DNA from: Aquabacterium fontiphilum
GTDB taxonomy: Bacteria; Pseudomonadota; Gammaproteobacteria; Burkholderiales; Burkholderiaceae_C
DNA length: 64,000 bases
Direction: 5' to 3'
Assembly: GCF_009909205.1 (NCBI RefSeq)
Contig: NZ_JAAAPN010000012.1
Coordinates: 85,838-149,837 of the forward strand
Shown here: in pieces, positions 7,821 to 16,031 of the stretch
Layout: every line of letters begins with the position of its first letter
How positions within the stretch are numbered: the stretch's first letter is position 1
Notes under the pieces: model-generated
Database searches by the model: none
The model's input: the letters and a program-made list of their open reading frames with translations, nothing else
What the model was told of the DNA's origin: nothing
Program-made: the position numbers and the translations under genes

Positions 7821-10800
7821 ACGTCTCGGCCTGGTCGATCCGCAACCCCATCCCTTCCATCATGCTGTTCATCATGCTCACGGTCGTGGGCCTGATGGGC
7901 TTTGTGGGGATGAAGATCCAGAACTTCCCCGACATCGATCTGCCGACCATCACGGTCAATGCGGCGCTGCCGGGGGCGGCCCCTGCGCAGCTGGAAACCG
8001 AGGTCGCCCGCAAGCTTGAAAACGCGGTGGCCTCGCTGCAGGGCATCAAGCACATCTACACCAAGGTGCAGGACGGCAACGTGCTGCTGACGGTCGAGTT
8101 CCGGCTTGAGAAGCCCACGCAGGAGGCGCTTGACGAGGTGCGCGACGCGGTGGCGCGTGTGCGCTCGGATCTGCCTGGTGATCTGCGCGATCCGGTCGTG
8201 GCCAAGATGAACCTGTCTGGCTCACCCATCCTGACCTATACGGTGGCCTCCAGCCGACGGGACACCGAGGCCCTGTCCTGGTTCGTGGACCACACCGTGA
8301 CCAAGCGGCTGCTGGCCGTCAAAGGGGTGGGTGCCGTGGCCCGCGTGGGGGGCGTGAGCCGCGAGGTACACGTCGAGCTGGACCCAGCGCGCCTGCTGGC
8401 GCTCAACGCCTCGGCAGCCGATGTGTCGCGCCAGCTGAGGGCGGTGCAGCAGGAGGCCTCGGGCGGTCGGGTTGACCTCGGCGGCCTGGAGCAGACGGTG
8501 CGCGCCATTGCCACGGTGCAATCTGCCGAGGAGCTCGCCGCGATGGACATCGCGTTGAGCGACGGCCGGCGTGTGCGACTGGACCAGATCGCCACGGTGC
8601 GCGACACGGTGGCCGAGCAACGATCGGGCGCGCTGCTGGACGGCGAGCCCGTGGTGGCCTTCGAGATCACCCGAGCCAAGGGCGCGGGCGAGGTCGACGT
8701 GGCCGAGGGCGTTCAGGCGGCGTTGGCCGAGCTGCGGGCAGAACATCCAGATGTGGAGGTGGTCGAGGCCTTCAACTTCGTCGATCCGGTGATCGAGAAC
8801 TACGAGGGCTCGATGTACCTGCTGTACGAGGGCGCGGCGCTGGCGGTCATCGTGGTGTGGTTCTTCTTGCGAGACTGGCGTGCCACGCTGGTCGCTGCCG
8901 CGGCCTTGCCCCTGTCGGTCATTCCCGCCTTTGGTGCGATGTATTTGATGGGCTTCACCATCAACGTGGTGACGCTGCTGTCGCTGTCGTTGGTGGTGGG
9001 TATTCTGGTGGACGATGCGATCGTCGAGATCGAGAACATCATGCGCCACCTGGCCATGGGCAAGAAGCCGCTGGATGCGGCGCGCGAGGCCGCCGACGAG
9101 ATCGGCCTGGCGGTGATTGCCACCACCTTCACGCTGATTGCTGTCTTCCTGCCCACGGCCTTCATGAGCGGGGTGCCCGGCAAGTTCTTTGTGCAGTTCG
9201 GCTGGACAGCGGCCATCGCGGTGTTCTTCTCGCTCGTGGTGGCGCGCATGCTCACACCCATGATGGCGGCCTACCTGCTCAAGGCGCCCGAGCGTGAGCA
9301 TCCCGATCCGCGCTGGATGGGCTGGTATCTGACGTGGGTGCGCTGGTGTCTGCGCCATCGGGTGCTGACGCTGTTGGCCGTGGTCGGCTTCGTGGGGATG
9401 TCGATGTTCCTGGCCGGCCGGCTGCCGACGGGTTTCATCCCGCCGGATGATCTCTCGCAGACTCAGGTGACACTGCAGTTGCCGCCCGGCAGTACCTACG
9501 CGCAGACCGAGGCGGTGGCCGAGCAGGCGCGTCAGATCGTCGCGCAGCACGAGCACGTGAAGCTGGTGTACACGGCCATTGGTGGCGGTGCGGCAGGCAG
9601 CGACCCATTTGCACCGCAGGGTGCGGCCCAGGTGAACAAGGCCACGCTGACGCTGAACATGACCCACCGCACCGCGCGCTCGGGCGTGAGCAAACAGGAC
9701 ATCGAATCACAGCTGCGGGTGGCGCTGGAGGCGTTGCCCGGTGTGCGTGTGAAAGTGGGCTTTGGCGGCTCCAGCGAGAAGTACGTGCTGGTGCTCTCGG
9801 GTGAAGACGGCGCAGTGCTCAGCCAGCATGCGGCCAAGGTGGAGCGCGAACTGCGTAGCCTGCCGGGTATTGGCAACGTGACCTCATCGCTCAGCCTGGT
9901 GCGGCCTGAACTGGTCGTGCGGCCCGATCCGGCGCGCGCAGCGGACCTCGGCGTGAGCACGGCCGCCATCGCCGAGACGCTGCGCATTGCGACGCAGGGC
10001 GATTACGACCAAAGCCTGCCCAAGCTCAACCTGTCCCAACGGCAGGTGCCGGTGCTGGTGCGCCTGCCGGCGGAGGCTCGGACTGACCCGGCCTTGCTGG
10101 CGCGCCTGCCGGTGCCAGGCGCACGCGGGCCCGTGCCCCTGGGCAATGTGGCCACGCTGTCGATCGACAGCGGGCCGGCCCAGATCGATCGCTACGATCG
10201 GCAGCGCAACATCAACTTCGAGATCGAGCTGAACCAGCAACCCCTGGGTGATGTCGAGCGCGCTGCCATGGCCCTGCCAAGCGTGCGCAACCTGCCGCCG
10301 GGCGTGGCCGTGGCGGCCCTCGGGGATGCCGAGGCCATGAATGAGCTGTTCGCCAGCTTCGGGCTGGCCATGCTCACCGGGGTGCTGTGCATCTACATCG
10401 TGCTGGTGCTGCTGTTCAAGGGCTTCGTGCAGCCCATCACCATCCTGGTGGCGCTGGTGCTGTCGGTGCCGGGGGCGTTCTTCGCACTGTGGGTGACGCA
10501 ACAGGCCTTGTCCATGCCGTCCATGATCGGCCTGATCATGCTCATGGGCATCGCCACGAAGAACTCCATCCTGCTGGTGGACTATGTGCTGATTGCGCGC
10601 AACGAGCATGGCCTGAGCCGCTGGGATGCCGTGATCGACGCGTGTCATAAGCGGGCGCGGCCCATCATCATGACGACGATTGCCATGGGCGCGGGCATGA
10701 TGCCCATCGCCCTGGGTATCGGGGTGGATCCCAGCTTCCGCTCTCCGATGGCCATCGTGGTGATTGGCGGGTTGATCACCTCGACCTTCCTGAGCCTGCT

Positions 10801-10906
10801 TGTCATCCCGGTGGTGTTCACGTATGTGGACGATCTGGTGCGGTTGGTGCAGCGTTTGATGGGGCGCGTGCCGGCCGCTGATGTGGACGGCGTGCAGACC
10901 ACGTGA
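7817..10906 (+). CDS. RND multidrug-type efflux permease (HAE1-like)
   Basis: A 1029-residue inner-membrane proton-driven transporter. It has the two-fold RND layout: one N-terminal membrane helix, a large periplasmic loop, a helix bundle, then the same again. The proton-relay acids are present as D399-D400 in GILVDDAIVEIEN, and the matching lysine K915 is in GIATKNSILLVDY. Length agrees with AcrB-type pumps. The start overlaps the adaptor stop, so the two are translationally coupled. No outer-membrane channel gene follows; a TolC-like protein encoded elsewhere would be needed. Substrates cannot be read from sequence. Confidence 0.93.
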   Translation: MNVSAWSIRNPIPSIMLFIMLTVVGLMGFVGMKIQNFPDIDLPTITVNAALPGAAPAQLETEVARKLENAVASLQGIKHIYTKVQDGNVLLTVEFRLEKPTQEALDEVRDAVARVRSDLPGDLRDPVVAKMNLSGSPILTYTVASSRRDTEALSWFVDHTVTKRLLAVKGVGAVARVGGVSREVHVELDPARLLALNASAADVSRQLRAVQQEASGGRVDLGGLEQTVRAIATVQSAEELAAMDIALSDGRRVRLDQIATVRDTVAEQRSGALLDGEPVVAFEITRAKGAGEVDVAEGVQAALAELRAEHPDVEVVEAFNFVDPVIENYEGSMYLLYEGAALAVIVVWFFLRDWRATLVAAAALPLSVIPAFGAMYLMGFTINVVTLLSLSLVVGILVDDAIVEIENIMRHLAMGKKPLDAAREAADEIGLAVIATTFTLIAVFLPTAFMSGVPGKFFVQFGWTAAIAVFFSLVVARMLTPMMAAYLLKAPEREHPDPRWMGWYLTWVRWCLRHRVLTLLAVVGFVGMSMFLAGRLPTGFIPPDDLSQTQVTLQLPPGSTYAQTEAVAEQARQIVAQHEHVKLVYTAIGGGAAGSDPFAPQGAAQVNKATLTLNMTHRTARSGVSKQDIESQLRVALEALPGVRVKVGFGGSSEKYVLVLSGEDGAVLSQHAAKVERELRSLPGIGNVTSSLSLVRPELVVRPDPARAADLGVSTAAIAETLRIATQGDYDQSLPKLNLSQRQVPVLVRLPAEARTDPALLARLPVPGARGPVPLGNVATLSIDSGPAQIDRYDRQRNINFEIELNQQPLGDVERAAMALPSVRNLPPGVAVAALGDAEAMNELFASFGLAMLTGVLCIYIVLVLLFKGFVQPITILVALVLSVPGAFFALWVTQQALSMPSMIGLIMLMGIATKNSILLVDYVLIARNEHGLSRWDAVIDACHKRARPIIMTTIAMGAGMMPIALGIGVDPSFRSPMAIVVIGGLITSTFLSLLVIPVVFTYVDDLVRLVQRLMGRVPAADVDGVQTT

Positions 10907-10943
10907 GCATGGGGGATGACCCTTGATTGAGGGGGCTGCCCGG

Positions 10944-10980
10944 ATCGGCTGACACGCCGATGTCTGACCTAATGCAGGTC
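10944..10980. repeat. Two small inverted repeats after the efflux pump gene
   Basis: ATCGGC/GCCGAT (10944-10949 and 10956-10961) and GACCT/AGGTC (10966-10970 and 10976-10980) form two short hairpins in the roughly 105-base gap between the efflux pump and the OmpA-like gene. Neither is followed by a T-run. They may mark an operon boundary or a regulator site for the next gene. Confidence 0.35.
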
Positions 10981-11011
10981 TGTCCTGTACTGGGTGTCGG
11001 AGCGGTGTGGC

Positions 11012-11593
11012 ATGTCGGTGGTGCGCAAGATCCTGTTGTGGTGTGTGGTGATCGGCCTGGCGGGCTGTGCGCATCGCGCTGAGCCGCAGGTCAAGCTGGC
11101 GCTGGCCCAGACCGAGCGCGGTGTGATGATCTGGCTGCCCGATCATGTGCTGTTCGATTTTGGCAAGGCCGAGCTCAGCCCGCAGTCCGAGCCCTACCTG
11201 CGGCGTGTGGCCGAGTTGCTGCGGGATAAAACGCCCGAGCCCTTGTTGTTGGAAGGGCATACCGACAATGTCGGTGCGGCCGATTTCAATTTGCGACTGT
11301 CCGAGCGGCGTGCACAGGCCGTGGCAGTGGCGCTGCAGGACATGGGCGTGACGCCTCAGCGCTTGCGCACCGCTGGCGTGGGGCTGGCGCGGCCGCTGGC
11401 CCCGAACGACTCTGAACTGGGGCGACGGCTGAACCGCCGGGTCGAACTCATTGTGCTCAATGAAACGGTGGCGCGCCTGACCCAGGGTGAGCCCGCCAAT
11501 GCCTTTGAAGATGCCTTTGCCCGGCTGGAGGCGGAACTGGCGCCGTTGCTGAGCAACCAGGGGGCGCCAGCGGGCGCGGGGGCGCGTCAGTGA
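11012..11593 (+). CDS. OmpA-family peptidoglycan-associated lipoprotein
   Basis: A 193-residue protein with a lipobox at L16-A-G-C19 after a short hydrophobic leader, followed by an OmpA-like domain. The domain shows VLFDFGKAELSPQSEPYL and the peptidoglycan-binding signature GHTDNVG...N..LSERRAQAV. The start was placed at the ATG after GGAG; a GTG six codons earlier is less suited. It should sit in the outer-membrane inner leaflet and bind cell-wall peptides non-covalently. The stop overlaps the start of the patatin gene, so the two are coupled. It may help position the patatin or an envelope complex, but that is conjecture. Confidence 0.88.
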   Translation: MSVVRKILLWCVVIGLAGCAHRAEPQVKLALAQTERGVMIWLPDHVLFDFGKAELSPQSEPYLRRVAELLRDKTPEPLLLEGHTDNVGAADFNLRLSERRAQAVAVALQDMGVTPQRLRTAGVGLARPLAPNDSELGRRLNRRVELIVLNETVARLTQGEPANAFEDAFARLEAELAPLLSNQGAPAGAGARQ

Positions 11594-12525
11594 GACTGTC
11601 TCGACGCGATGTGTGGTCTGCCGGGCTGGCGCTGGCAGGGACGGCGATCGGCGGTGGGCTGTGGCGCCCCGTGCAGGCGGCGCCTGGTCAGCCCTCGCGC
11701 CCGCCGGTGGTGGCCACGACCCCGCCGAGAGGGCGCCGTTTCGCGCTGGTGCTGGGCGGTGGCTCGGCGCGCGGTTTTGCGCACATTGGTGTGGTCAAAG
11801 CGCTGGAGGCACACGGGCTGCGACCGGATGCGGTCTTCGGGGCCAGCGCGGGCGCGCTAGTCGGGGCGTTCTGGGCGGCGGGCATGCCGGCCAGCGCGAT
11901 GGAGTCGCTGGCCTACCGCGTGCGCGACGACGAGGTCATCGATCTGGTCAACGGGCAAGCGGCCAACCGGCGTGGCATGGTGTCAGGCCAGGCTCTACAG
12001 CAGTTCGTCAACACGCAGCTCGAGGGGCGCACGATCGAGACCCTGCCCACACCGTTTCGGGCGGTGGCCACGCGCTATCCGGCGGGTCAGCTGCACGTGT
12101 TCAAGCACGGCGACCTGGGCTTTGCCGTGCGCGCTTCATGCAGCCTGCCGGGCGTGTTCCTGCCGGCCGTGCAGGGCGATCAGGAGTTTCTCGATGGTGG
12201 GCTCGTAAGCCCGATCCCCGTCGCATCCGCCCGCGCCGAGGGCTATGACCTGGTGGTGGCGGTGGATGTGGCCGGGTCTGACGCGCTGCTCCAGCGCGAA
12301 CGCAGCGGTGCAGGCCTGTATCAGGTGCTGCTGCGGTCTTTCGAGATCATGGGTGAGGCCCTGCGTCAGCAGGAGGCTGCCAAGGCCGATGTGGTGATCC
12401 GACCCGACGTGGGACGCATCAGCAGCACCGACTTCTCGGCGCGCCGTGCGCTGGTGGATGCCGGCTTCGTGGCTGGCCAGCGGCTCGCGCCGGTGATACG
12501 CGAGCGGCTGCAGGTGCGCCGCTGA
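11590..12525 (+). CDS. Patatin-like phospholipase with probable Tat signal
   Basis: A 311-residue patatin/RssA-type hydrolase. The N-terminus contains SRRDVW followed by a hydrophobic stretch and an alanine-rich cleavage region, resembling a twin-arginine export signal. The catalytic domain has the glycine-rich oxyanion loop LGGGSARGFAH, nucleophile S86 in GASAG, and D202 in DGG, the usual Ser-Asp dyad. The GTG start overlaps the OmpA-like gene's stop. Predicted role is hydrolysis of acyl chains from phospholipids or other lipids in the periplasm. Tat export suggests folding before translocation. Confidence 0.85.
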   Translation: MRLSRRDVWSAGLALAGTAIGGGLWRPVQAAPGQPSRPPVVATTPPRGRRFALVLGGGSARGFAHIGVVKALEAHGLRPDAVFGASAGALVGAFWAAGMPASAMESLAYRVRDDEVIDLVNGQAANRRGMVSGQALQQFVNTQLEGRTIETLPTPFRAVATRYPAGQLHVFKHGDLGFAVRASCSLPGVFLPAVQGDQEFLDGGLVSPIPVASARAEGYDLVVAVDVAGSDALLQRERSGAGLYQVLLRSFEIMGEALRQQEAAKADVVIRPDVGRISSTDFSARRALVDAGFVAGQRLAPVIRERLQVRR

Positions 12526-12550
12526 AGGCGCACCCGCTCGCGCGTCAGGC

Positions 12551-13735
12551 TCAGACGCGCTCGATCACCATCGCGATGCCCTGACCGCCGCCGATGCACA
12601 TCGTGATCAGCGCATAGCGGCCACCGGTGCGCTGCAGCTCATACAGGGCCTTGGTGACCAAGATGGCGCCCGTGGCGCCCACAGGGTGGCCCAGCGAGAT
12701 GCCCGAACCGTTCGGGTTGGTCTTCTCGTTGGGGAAGCCCATTTCCTTGGACACCGCGCAGGCCTGTGCGGCAAAAGCTTCGTTGGACTCGATCAGGTCC
12801 AGATCCGACACCTTCAGGCCAGCCTTCTCCAGCGCCAGCTTCGAGGCAGGCACCGGGCCGATGCCCATGTACTCCGGCTCGACACCCGCATGGGCATAGG
12901 ACACCAGGCGGGCCAGGGGCTTCAGGCCCAGTGCCTTGGCCTTGTCGGCGCTGGCCATCACCACGGCGGCGGCGCCGTCGTTCAGGGTCGAGGCGTTGCC
13001 TGCGGTGACGGTACCTTCTTCCTTCTTGAACGCCGGCTTCATCTTGGCGAGGGTGTCCACACTGGTGTCGGCCTTGACGCCTTCATCGGTGTCGAACAGC
13101 ACCACGCCCTTGCGGGTCTTGAGCTCGACGGGGACGATCTGCTCCTTGAAGCGGCCCGCCTCAATGGCGGCGGCGGCGCGTTGTTGCGACTGGGTCGCGT
13201 AGGCGTCTTGCTGCTCACGGGTGATGCCGTGGCGAGCGGCCACGTTCTCGGCGGTGATGCCCATGTGGATGTTCAGGCGTGGGTCGTGCAGGGCGCCCAG
13301 CATGAAGTCCAGCATCTTGACGTCGCCCATGCGGGCACCCCAGCGGTTGGAGGTGACCAGATAAGCACCACGGCTCATCGACTCGGCACCGGCGCCGATG
13401 GCCACATCGCAGTCGCCCAGCAGGATGGCCTGGGCAGCCGACACCACGGCCTGCAAGCCGGAGCCGCACAGACGGTTGACGTTGAACGCGGGCGCCTCTT
13501 GCGGCACGCCGGCATTGAGCGCGGCCACGCGGCTCAGGTAGGCGTCTTGCGGGATGGTGGGGATCACGTTGCCGACCACGACGTGGCCGACGTCCTGGGG
13601 CGCGACACCGGCACGCTCCAGGGCGGTCTTGATGACCAGAGCACCCAGGTCGGCGGGTGGGATGTCTTTGAGCGAGCCGCCGTAGCTGCCGATGGCGGTG
13701 CGGGCTGCACCAACGAATACGACTTCACGAGTCAT
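12551..13735 (-). CDS. Acetyl-CoA C-acyltransferase (thiolase)
   Basis: A 394-residue thiolase. The acyl-accepting cysteine is in NRLCGSGLQAV, the catalytic histidine in GHPVGATGA and the second cysteine in MCIGGGQG near the C-terminus. Start chosen at MTREVVFVGAARTAIG, the family N-terminus, with GGAG seven bases before it; longer starts are out of family. It condenses or cleaves acyl-CoA with acetyl-CoA. The biosynthetic type (PhaA/BktB, feeding polyhydroxyalkanoate) is more likely than the beta-oxidation type because there is no neighbouring FadB-like gene, but this is not decisive. Confidence 0.92.
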   Translation of the reverse strand: MTREVVFVGAARTAIGSYGGSLKDIPPADLGALVIKTALERAGVAPQDVGHVVVGNVIPTIPQDAYLSRVAALNAGVPQEAPAFNVNRLCGSGLQAVVSAAQAILLGDCDVAIGAGAESMSRGAYLVTSNRWGARMGDVKMLDFMLGALHDPRLNIHMGITAENVAARHGITREQQDAYATQSQQRAAAAIEAGRFKEQIVPVELKTRKGVVLFDTDEGVKADTSVDTLAKMKPAFKKEEGTVTAGNASTLNDGAAAVVMASADKAKALGLKPLARLVSYAHAGVEPEYMGIGPVPASKLALEKAGLKVSDLDLIESNEAFAAQACAVSKEMGFPNEKTNPNGSGISLGHPVGATGAILVTKALYELQRTGGRYALITMCIGGGQGIAMVIERV

Positions 13736-13846
13736 GGAGGTTCTCCGATGGGGTAGGGGGTGGGCCACGCGCTCACCCATTCTGGCTGGAATCCTTGTCA
13801 AATTATCGCCGCATCGGGGACGCTTCGCTTGGAACTGGATCAAATC

Positions 13847-13875
13847 CTGTCAATTTGGGCAAATGTAATTACAAT
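13847..13875 (+). promoter_or_regulatory. Sigma-70 promoter for the DapB-like gene
   Basis: CTGTCA at 13847-13852 and TACAAT at 13870-13875 are separated by 17 bases. The -10 region overlaps TGTAATTACA (13864-13873), a perfect 10-base palindrome, so a repressor could act here. Transcription would start about 28 bases before the ATG. The segment is distinctly AT-rich relative to its surroundings. Confidence 0.5.
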
Positions 13876-13909
13876 CGGCCCCCCTGCAACCGGAAAAAGG
13901 TGGGCAAGC

Positions 13910-14743
13910 ATGACCGCTCAACGCGCCGATCGACAGACACGGCTGCGCATCGGACTGATGGGCCTGGGCCGCATCGGCTCGCTGGTGGCCGGCGAGCTGG
14001 CCGCAGCCGACGACATGGACCTGTGCTGGGCTGTACGTCGCACGGGGGACGGCGATGCTCGCCCATCTGGCCTGGCTCCGGAGGTGGCCGTGACCACGGC
14101 GGCCGAGTGGAGCCCCGGGTTCTTGCGGGAACACCCCGTTGATGTGGTGATCGATTTTTCGCACGCCTCGGCCGCGCGCCATTACCCGATGCTGGCACAA
14201 GCCGGCTGTCGGATCGTCTCGGCCATCTCTCACTACGGCCCCGAAGCGCAGCCCTTCCTGGCGGCTGCTGCACGACATGCAGCGGTGCTGCACTCGCCCA
14301 ACATCACCTTGGGCATCAATTTTGTGCTGGTGGCCTCGAGGCTGATGCAGCGGCTTGCGCCCCATGCCGACATCGAGGTGGTGGAGGAGCACTTCCGGGG
14401 CCAGCCAGAGACCTCGGGCACGGCGCTCAAGCTGGCCCAGGCTCTCGGCCTGGACCCGACTCGTCAAGTCAACTCCATCCGCGTGGGCGGCATCGTGGGG
14501 CGGCATGAGGTGATCTTCGGCCTGCCGAACCAGACGATCCGCCTCACCCATGAAAGCATCAGCGGCAAAGCCTTCGGCCAGGGCGCCATGTTTGCCGCCC
14601 GATGGCTGGCCGCTCAGCGGCCGGGGCGCTACACCATGGAAGAGGCTGTGCGCAGCACCTTCGCCGCCACGCTCGCAGACGATCTGGCCGCCGCGACGCC
14701 TGCTCCGGGCGGGGGGCGAGTCAGGTGGTCGTCTGCGGCGTGA
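13910..14743 (+). CDS. DapB-like dehydrogenase with altered active site
   Basis: A 277-residue protein with the two-domain dihydrodipicolinate reductase layout. It has an N-terminal Rossmann motif (GLMGLGRIGSLVAGEL), a DVVIDFSHASAA strand, and the C-terminal HEVIFGLPNQTIRLTHESISGKAFGQGAM segment typical of DapB. The catalytic loop is changed. Where DapB has HHRHKVDAPSGTA, this protein has EHFRGQPETSGTA, so the first catalytic His becomes Glu and the Lys becomes Gly. It is unlikely to be the housekeeping lysine-pathway enzyme and may act on another substrate. Its end overlaps the end of the opposing AraC gene by 23 bases. Confidence 0.72.
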   Translation: MTAQRADRQTRLRIGLMGLGRIGSLVAGELAAADDMDLCWAVRRTGDGDARPSGLAPEVAVTTAAEWSPGFLREHPVDVVIDFSHASAARHYPMLAQAGCRIVSAISHYGPEAQPFLAAAARHAAVLHSPNITLGINFVLVASRLMQRLAPHADIEVVEEHFRGQPETSGTALKLAQALGLDPTRQVNSIRVGGIVGRHEVIFGLPNQTIRLTHESISGKAFGQGAMFAARWLAAQRPGRYTMEEAVRSTFAATLADDLAAATPAPGGGRVRWSSAA

Positions 14744-15812
14744 TGCGGCCGGTAGCGGCCAGGGCGGGGCGTTTCTGGGCCTGCCCCGGTGTCTGTCCGG
14801 TCCAACGCTTGAAAGCGCTGTGAAAGCTCGACTGGCTGGCAAAACCCAGCTTGAGCGCCACCTCGGTCAGCGTGTGGCGCCCCTCACCCATGAGCAACAC
14901 GGCCTGCTGGTGACGCACGCGGTCATGAAGAGCACGAAAGCTCAGCCCGGCGGCCTCCAGACGGTGCTGCAGCGTCCGTGCGGGCAGGCCCAGCGCGCCG
15001 GCCACCGCGTCGAGCGTGGCCGTGCCGGCCTCCAGCCGATCCAGGATCTGACGCTCCACCAGGTGAAGAAAGCTGCCTGATTCCGCGTGCAGGCTGCGCA
15101 TCCGATCGGACAGTTGCGCCCGCAGCATGGCCTGGACGCCGTGATCGCCACGAGAAATGGCCAGGCCCGCGTAGTGGCCCGGGCCACTCATGCGGCTGCG
15201 CAGCGCGCCGTAGTGCACAGCGCCACCGAACGTCTGGGCCACCCGCGCCATCCGGGCAGGCGTCGGCGCCGGGCCGGTGAACTCGACATCGAACGCAAGT
15301 TCGGCATGCTGTGACAGCCAGCGCGCGTGCCACGCGATGGTGGCCAGCGTCAGCCGCTCCAGGTCGGCACTGGGGCACGGGCCCAGCGGCTGCAGGCTCA
15401 GTTCGAAGCGCTGATCCTCCAGCGTGGCGTGCAGCACATACACATCGTTGAGCAGGCTGTAGAAGTGCGCCAGCGCCTCGGTCGCTTCGCGCAGATCGCG
15501 GCTGGCCATCGTGATGAAGCCCAGCGGCCCGGTGTCCCACGGTTTGACGAACTCGGCGAGGTCGAGCGCCAGATCCAGGTCTGGGTGGCTATCGGCGAGC
15601 GCGACTTCGGCATGGCGCAGCAGGGCTTCCCAGGCTTCGACCGGCTGACGCATGTCTTCCGTCAGGGTGGCCAGCGCGGCCAGTGTGGTGGGCGCGAAGA
15701 CGTGGTCGGGCGTGACGCCCAGCTGCTGCAGGCATGCAGGCAGCACCTGCAGGTAGCCGGGGTGCAGGCTGCAGGACGCCGTGGTGGTGGGCGATGTGAT
15801 GGTGCCGCGCAT
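14721..15812 (-). CDS. AraC-family transcriptional regulator
   Basis: A 363-residue regulator with an N-terminal arabinose-binding-regulator-like region (as in OruR/VirS-type activators) and a C-terminal double helix-turn-helix at about residues 255-355. The latter shows LDAVAGALGLPARTLQHRLEA and the signature LTEVALKLGFASQSSFHSAFKRWTGQTP. The start at MRGTITSP was chosen because the open frame extends far upstream without homology, across the gap and antisense to the next gene. It diverges from the pectinacetylesterase-family gene across 219 bases and may control that gene and the lipase behind it. Confidence 0.85.
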   Translation of the reverse strand: MRGTITSPTTTASCSLHPGYLQVLPACLQQLGVTPDHVFAPTTLAALATLTEDMRQPVEAWEALLRHAEVALADSHPDLDLALDLAEFVKPWDTGPLGFITMASRDLREATEALAHFYSLLNDVYVLHATLEDQRFELSLQPLGPCPSADLERLTLATIAWHARWLSQHAELAFDVEFTGPAPTPARMARVAQTFGGAVHYGALRSRMSGPGHYAGLAISRGDHGVQAMLRAQLSDRMRSLHAESGSFLHLVERQILDRLEAGTATLDAVAGALGLPARTLQHRLEAAGLSFRALHDRVRHQQAVLLMGEGRHTLTEVALKLGFASQSSFHSAFKRWTGQTPGQAQKRPALAATGRITPQTTT

Positions 15813-15889
15813 GGGCGATTTGTACCGCGCTTGATGCCACGCGCGGTGGAAACCCTGGTGACAGACGCACTGGGGCTTTCCCGCGGTTG

Positions 15890-15905
15890 GGCCTGATTTC
15901 AGGCC
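15890..15905. repeat. 16-base inverted repeat in the AraC/esterase spacer
   Basis: GGCCTGA and TCAGGCC flank a TT centre, a perfect dyad about midway between the two divergent starts. AraC proteins usually bind direct repeats, so this may belong to another regulator or a hairpin. The rest of the 219-base spacer shows no clear promoter; a GTGAGGA ribosome site precedes the esterase start. Confidence 0.4.
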
Positions 15906-16031
15906 GTTGGCCACGCCGTTTGCGCGTGTCAGTAAAAGCCTTGCGCCCACGCGAAAGACGGGCAGCCGGTCGCCTCGAAGAATGCCCCTGCAGCTTGCGC
16001 TGCCCATTTCACAACCGCGTGAGGAACAACC

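Noticed and set aside
8222..11260. Two open frames of more than 450 codons antisense to the RND pump
   Set aside because: Same antisense GC-rich shadow pattern with no recognisable domain.
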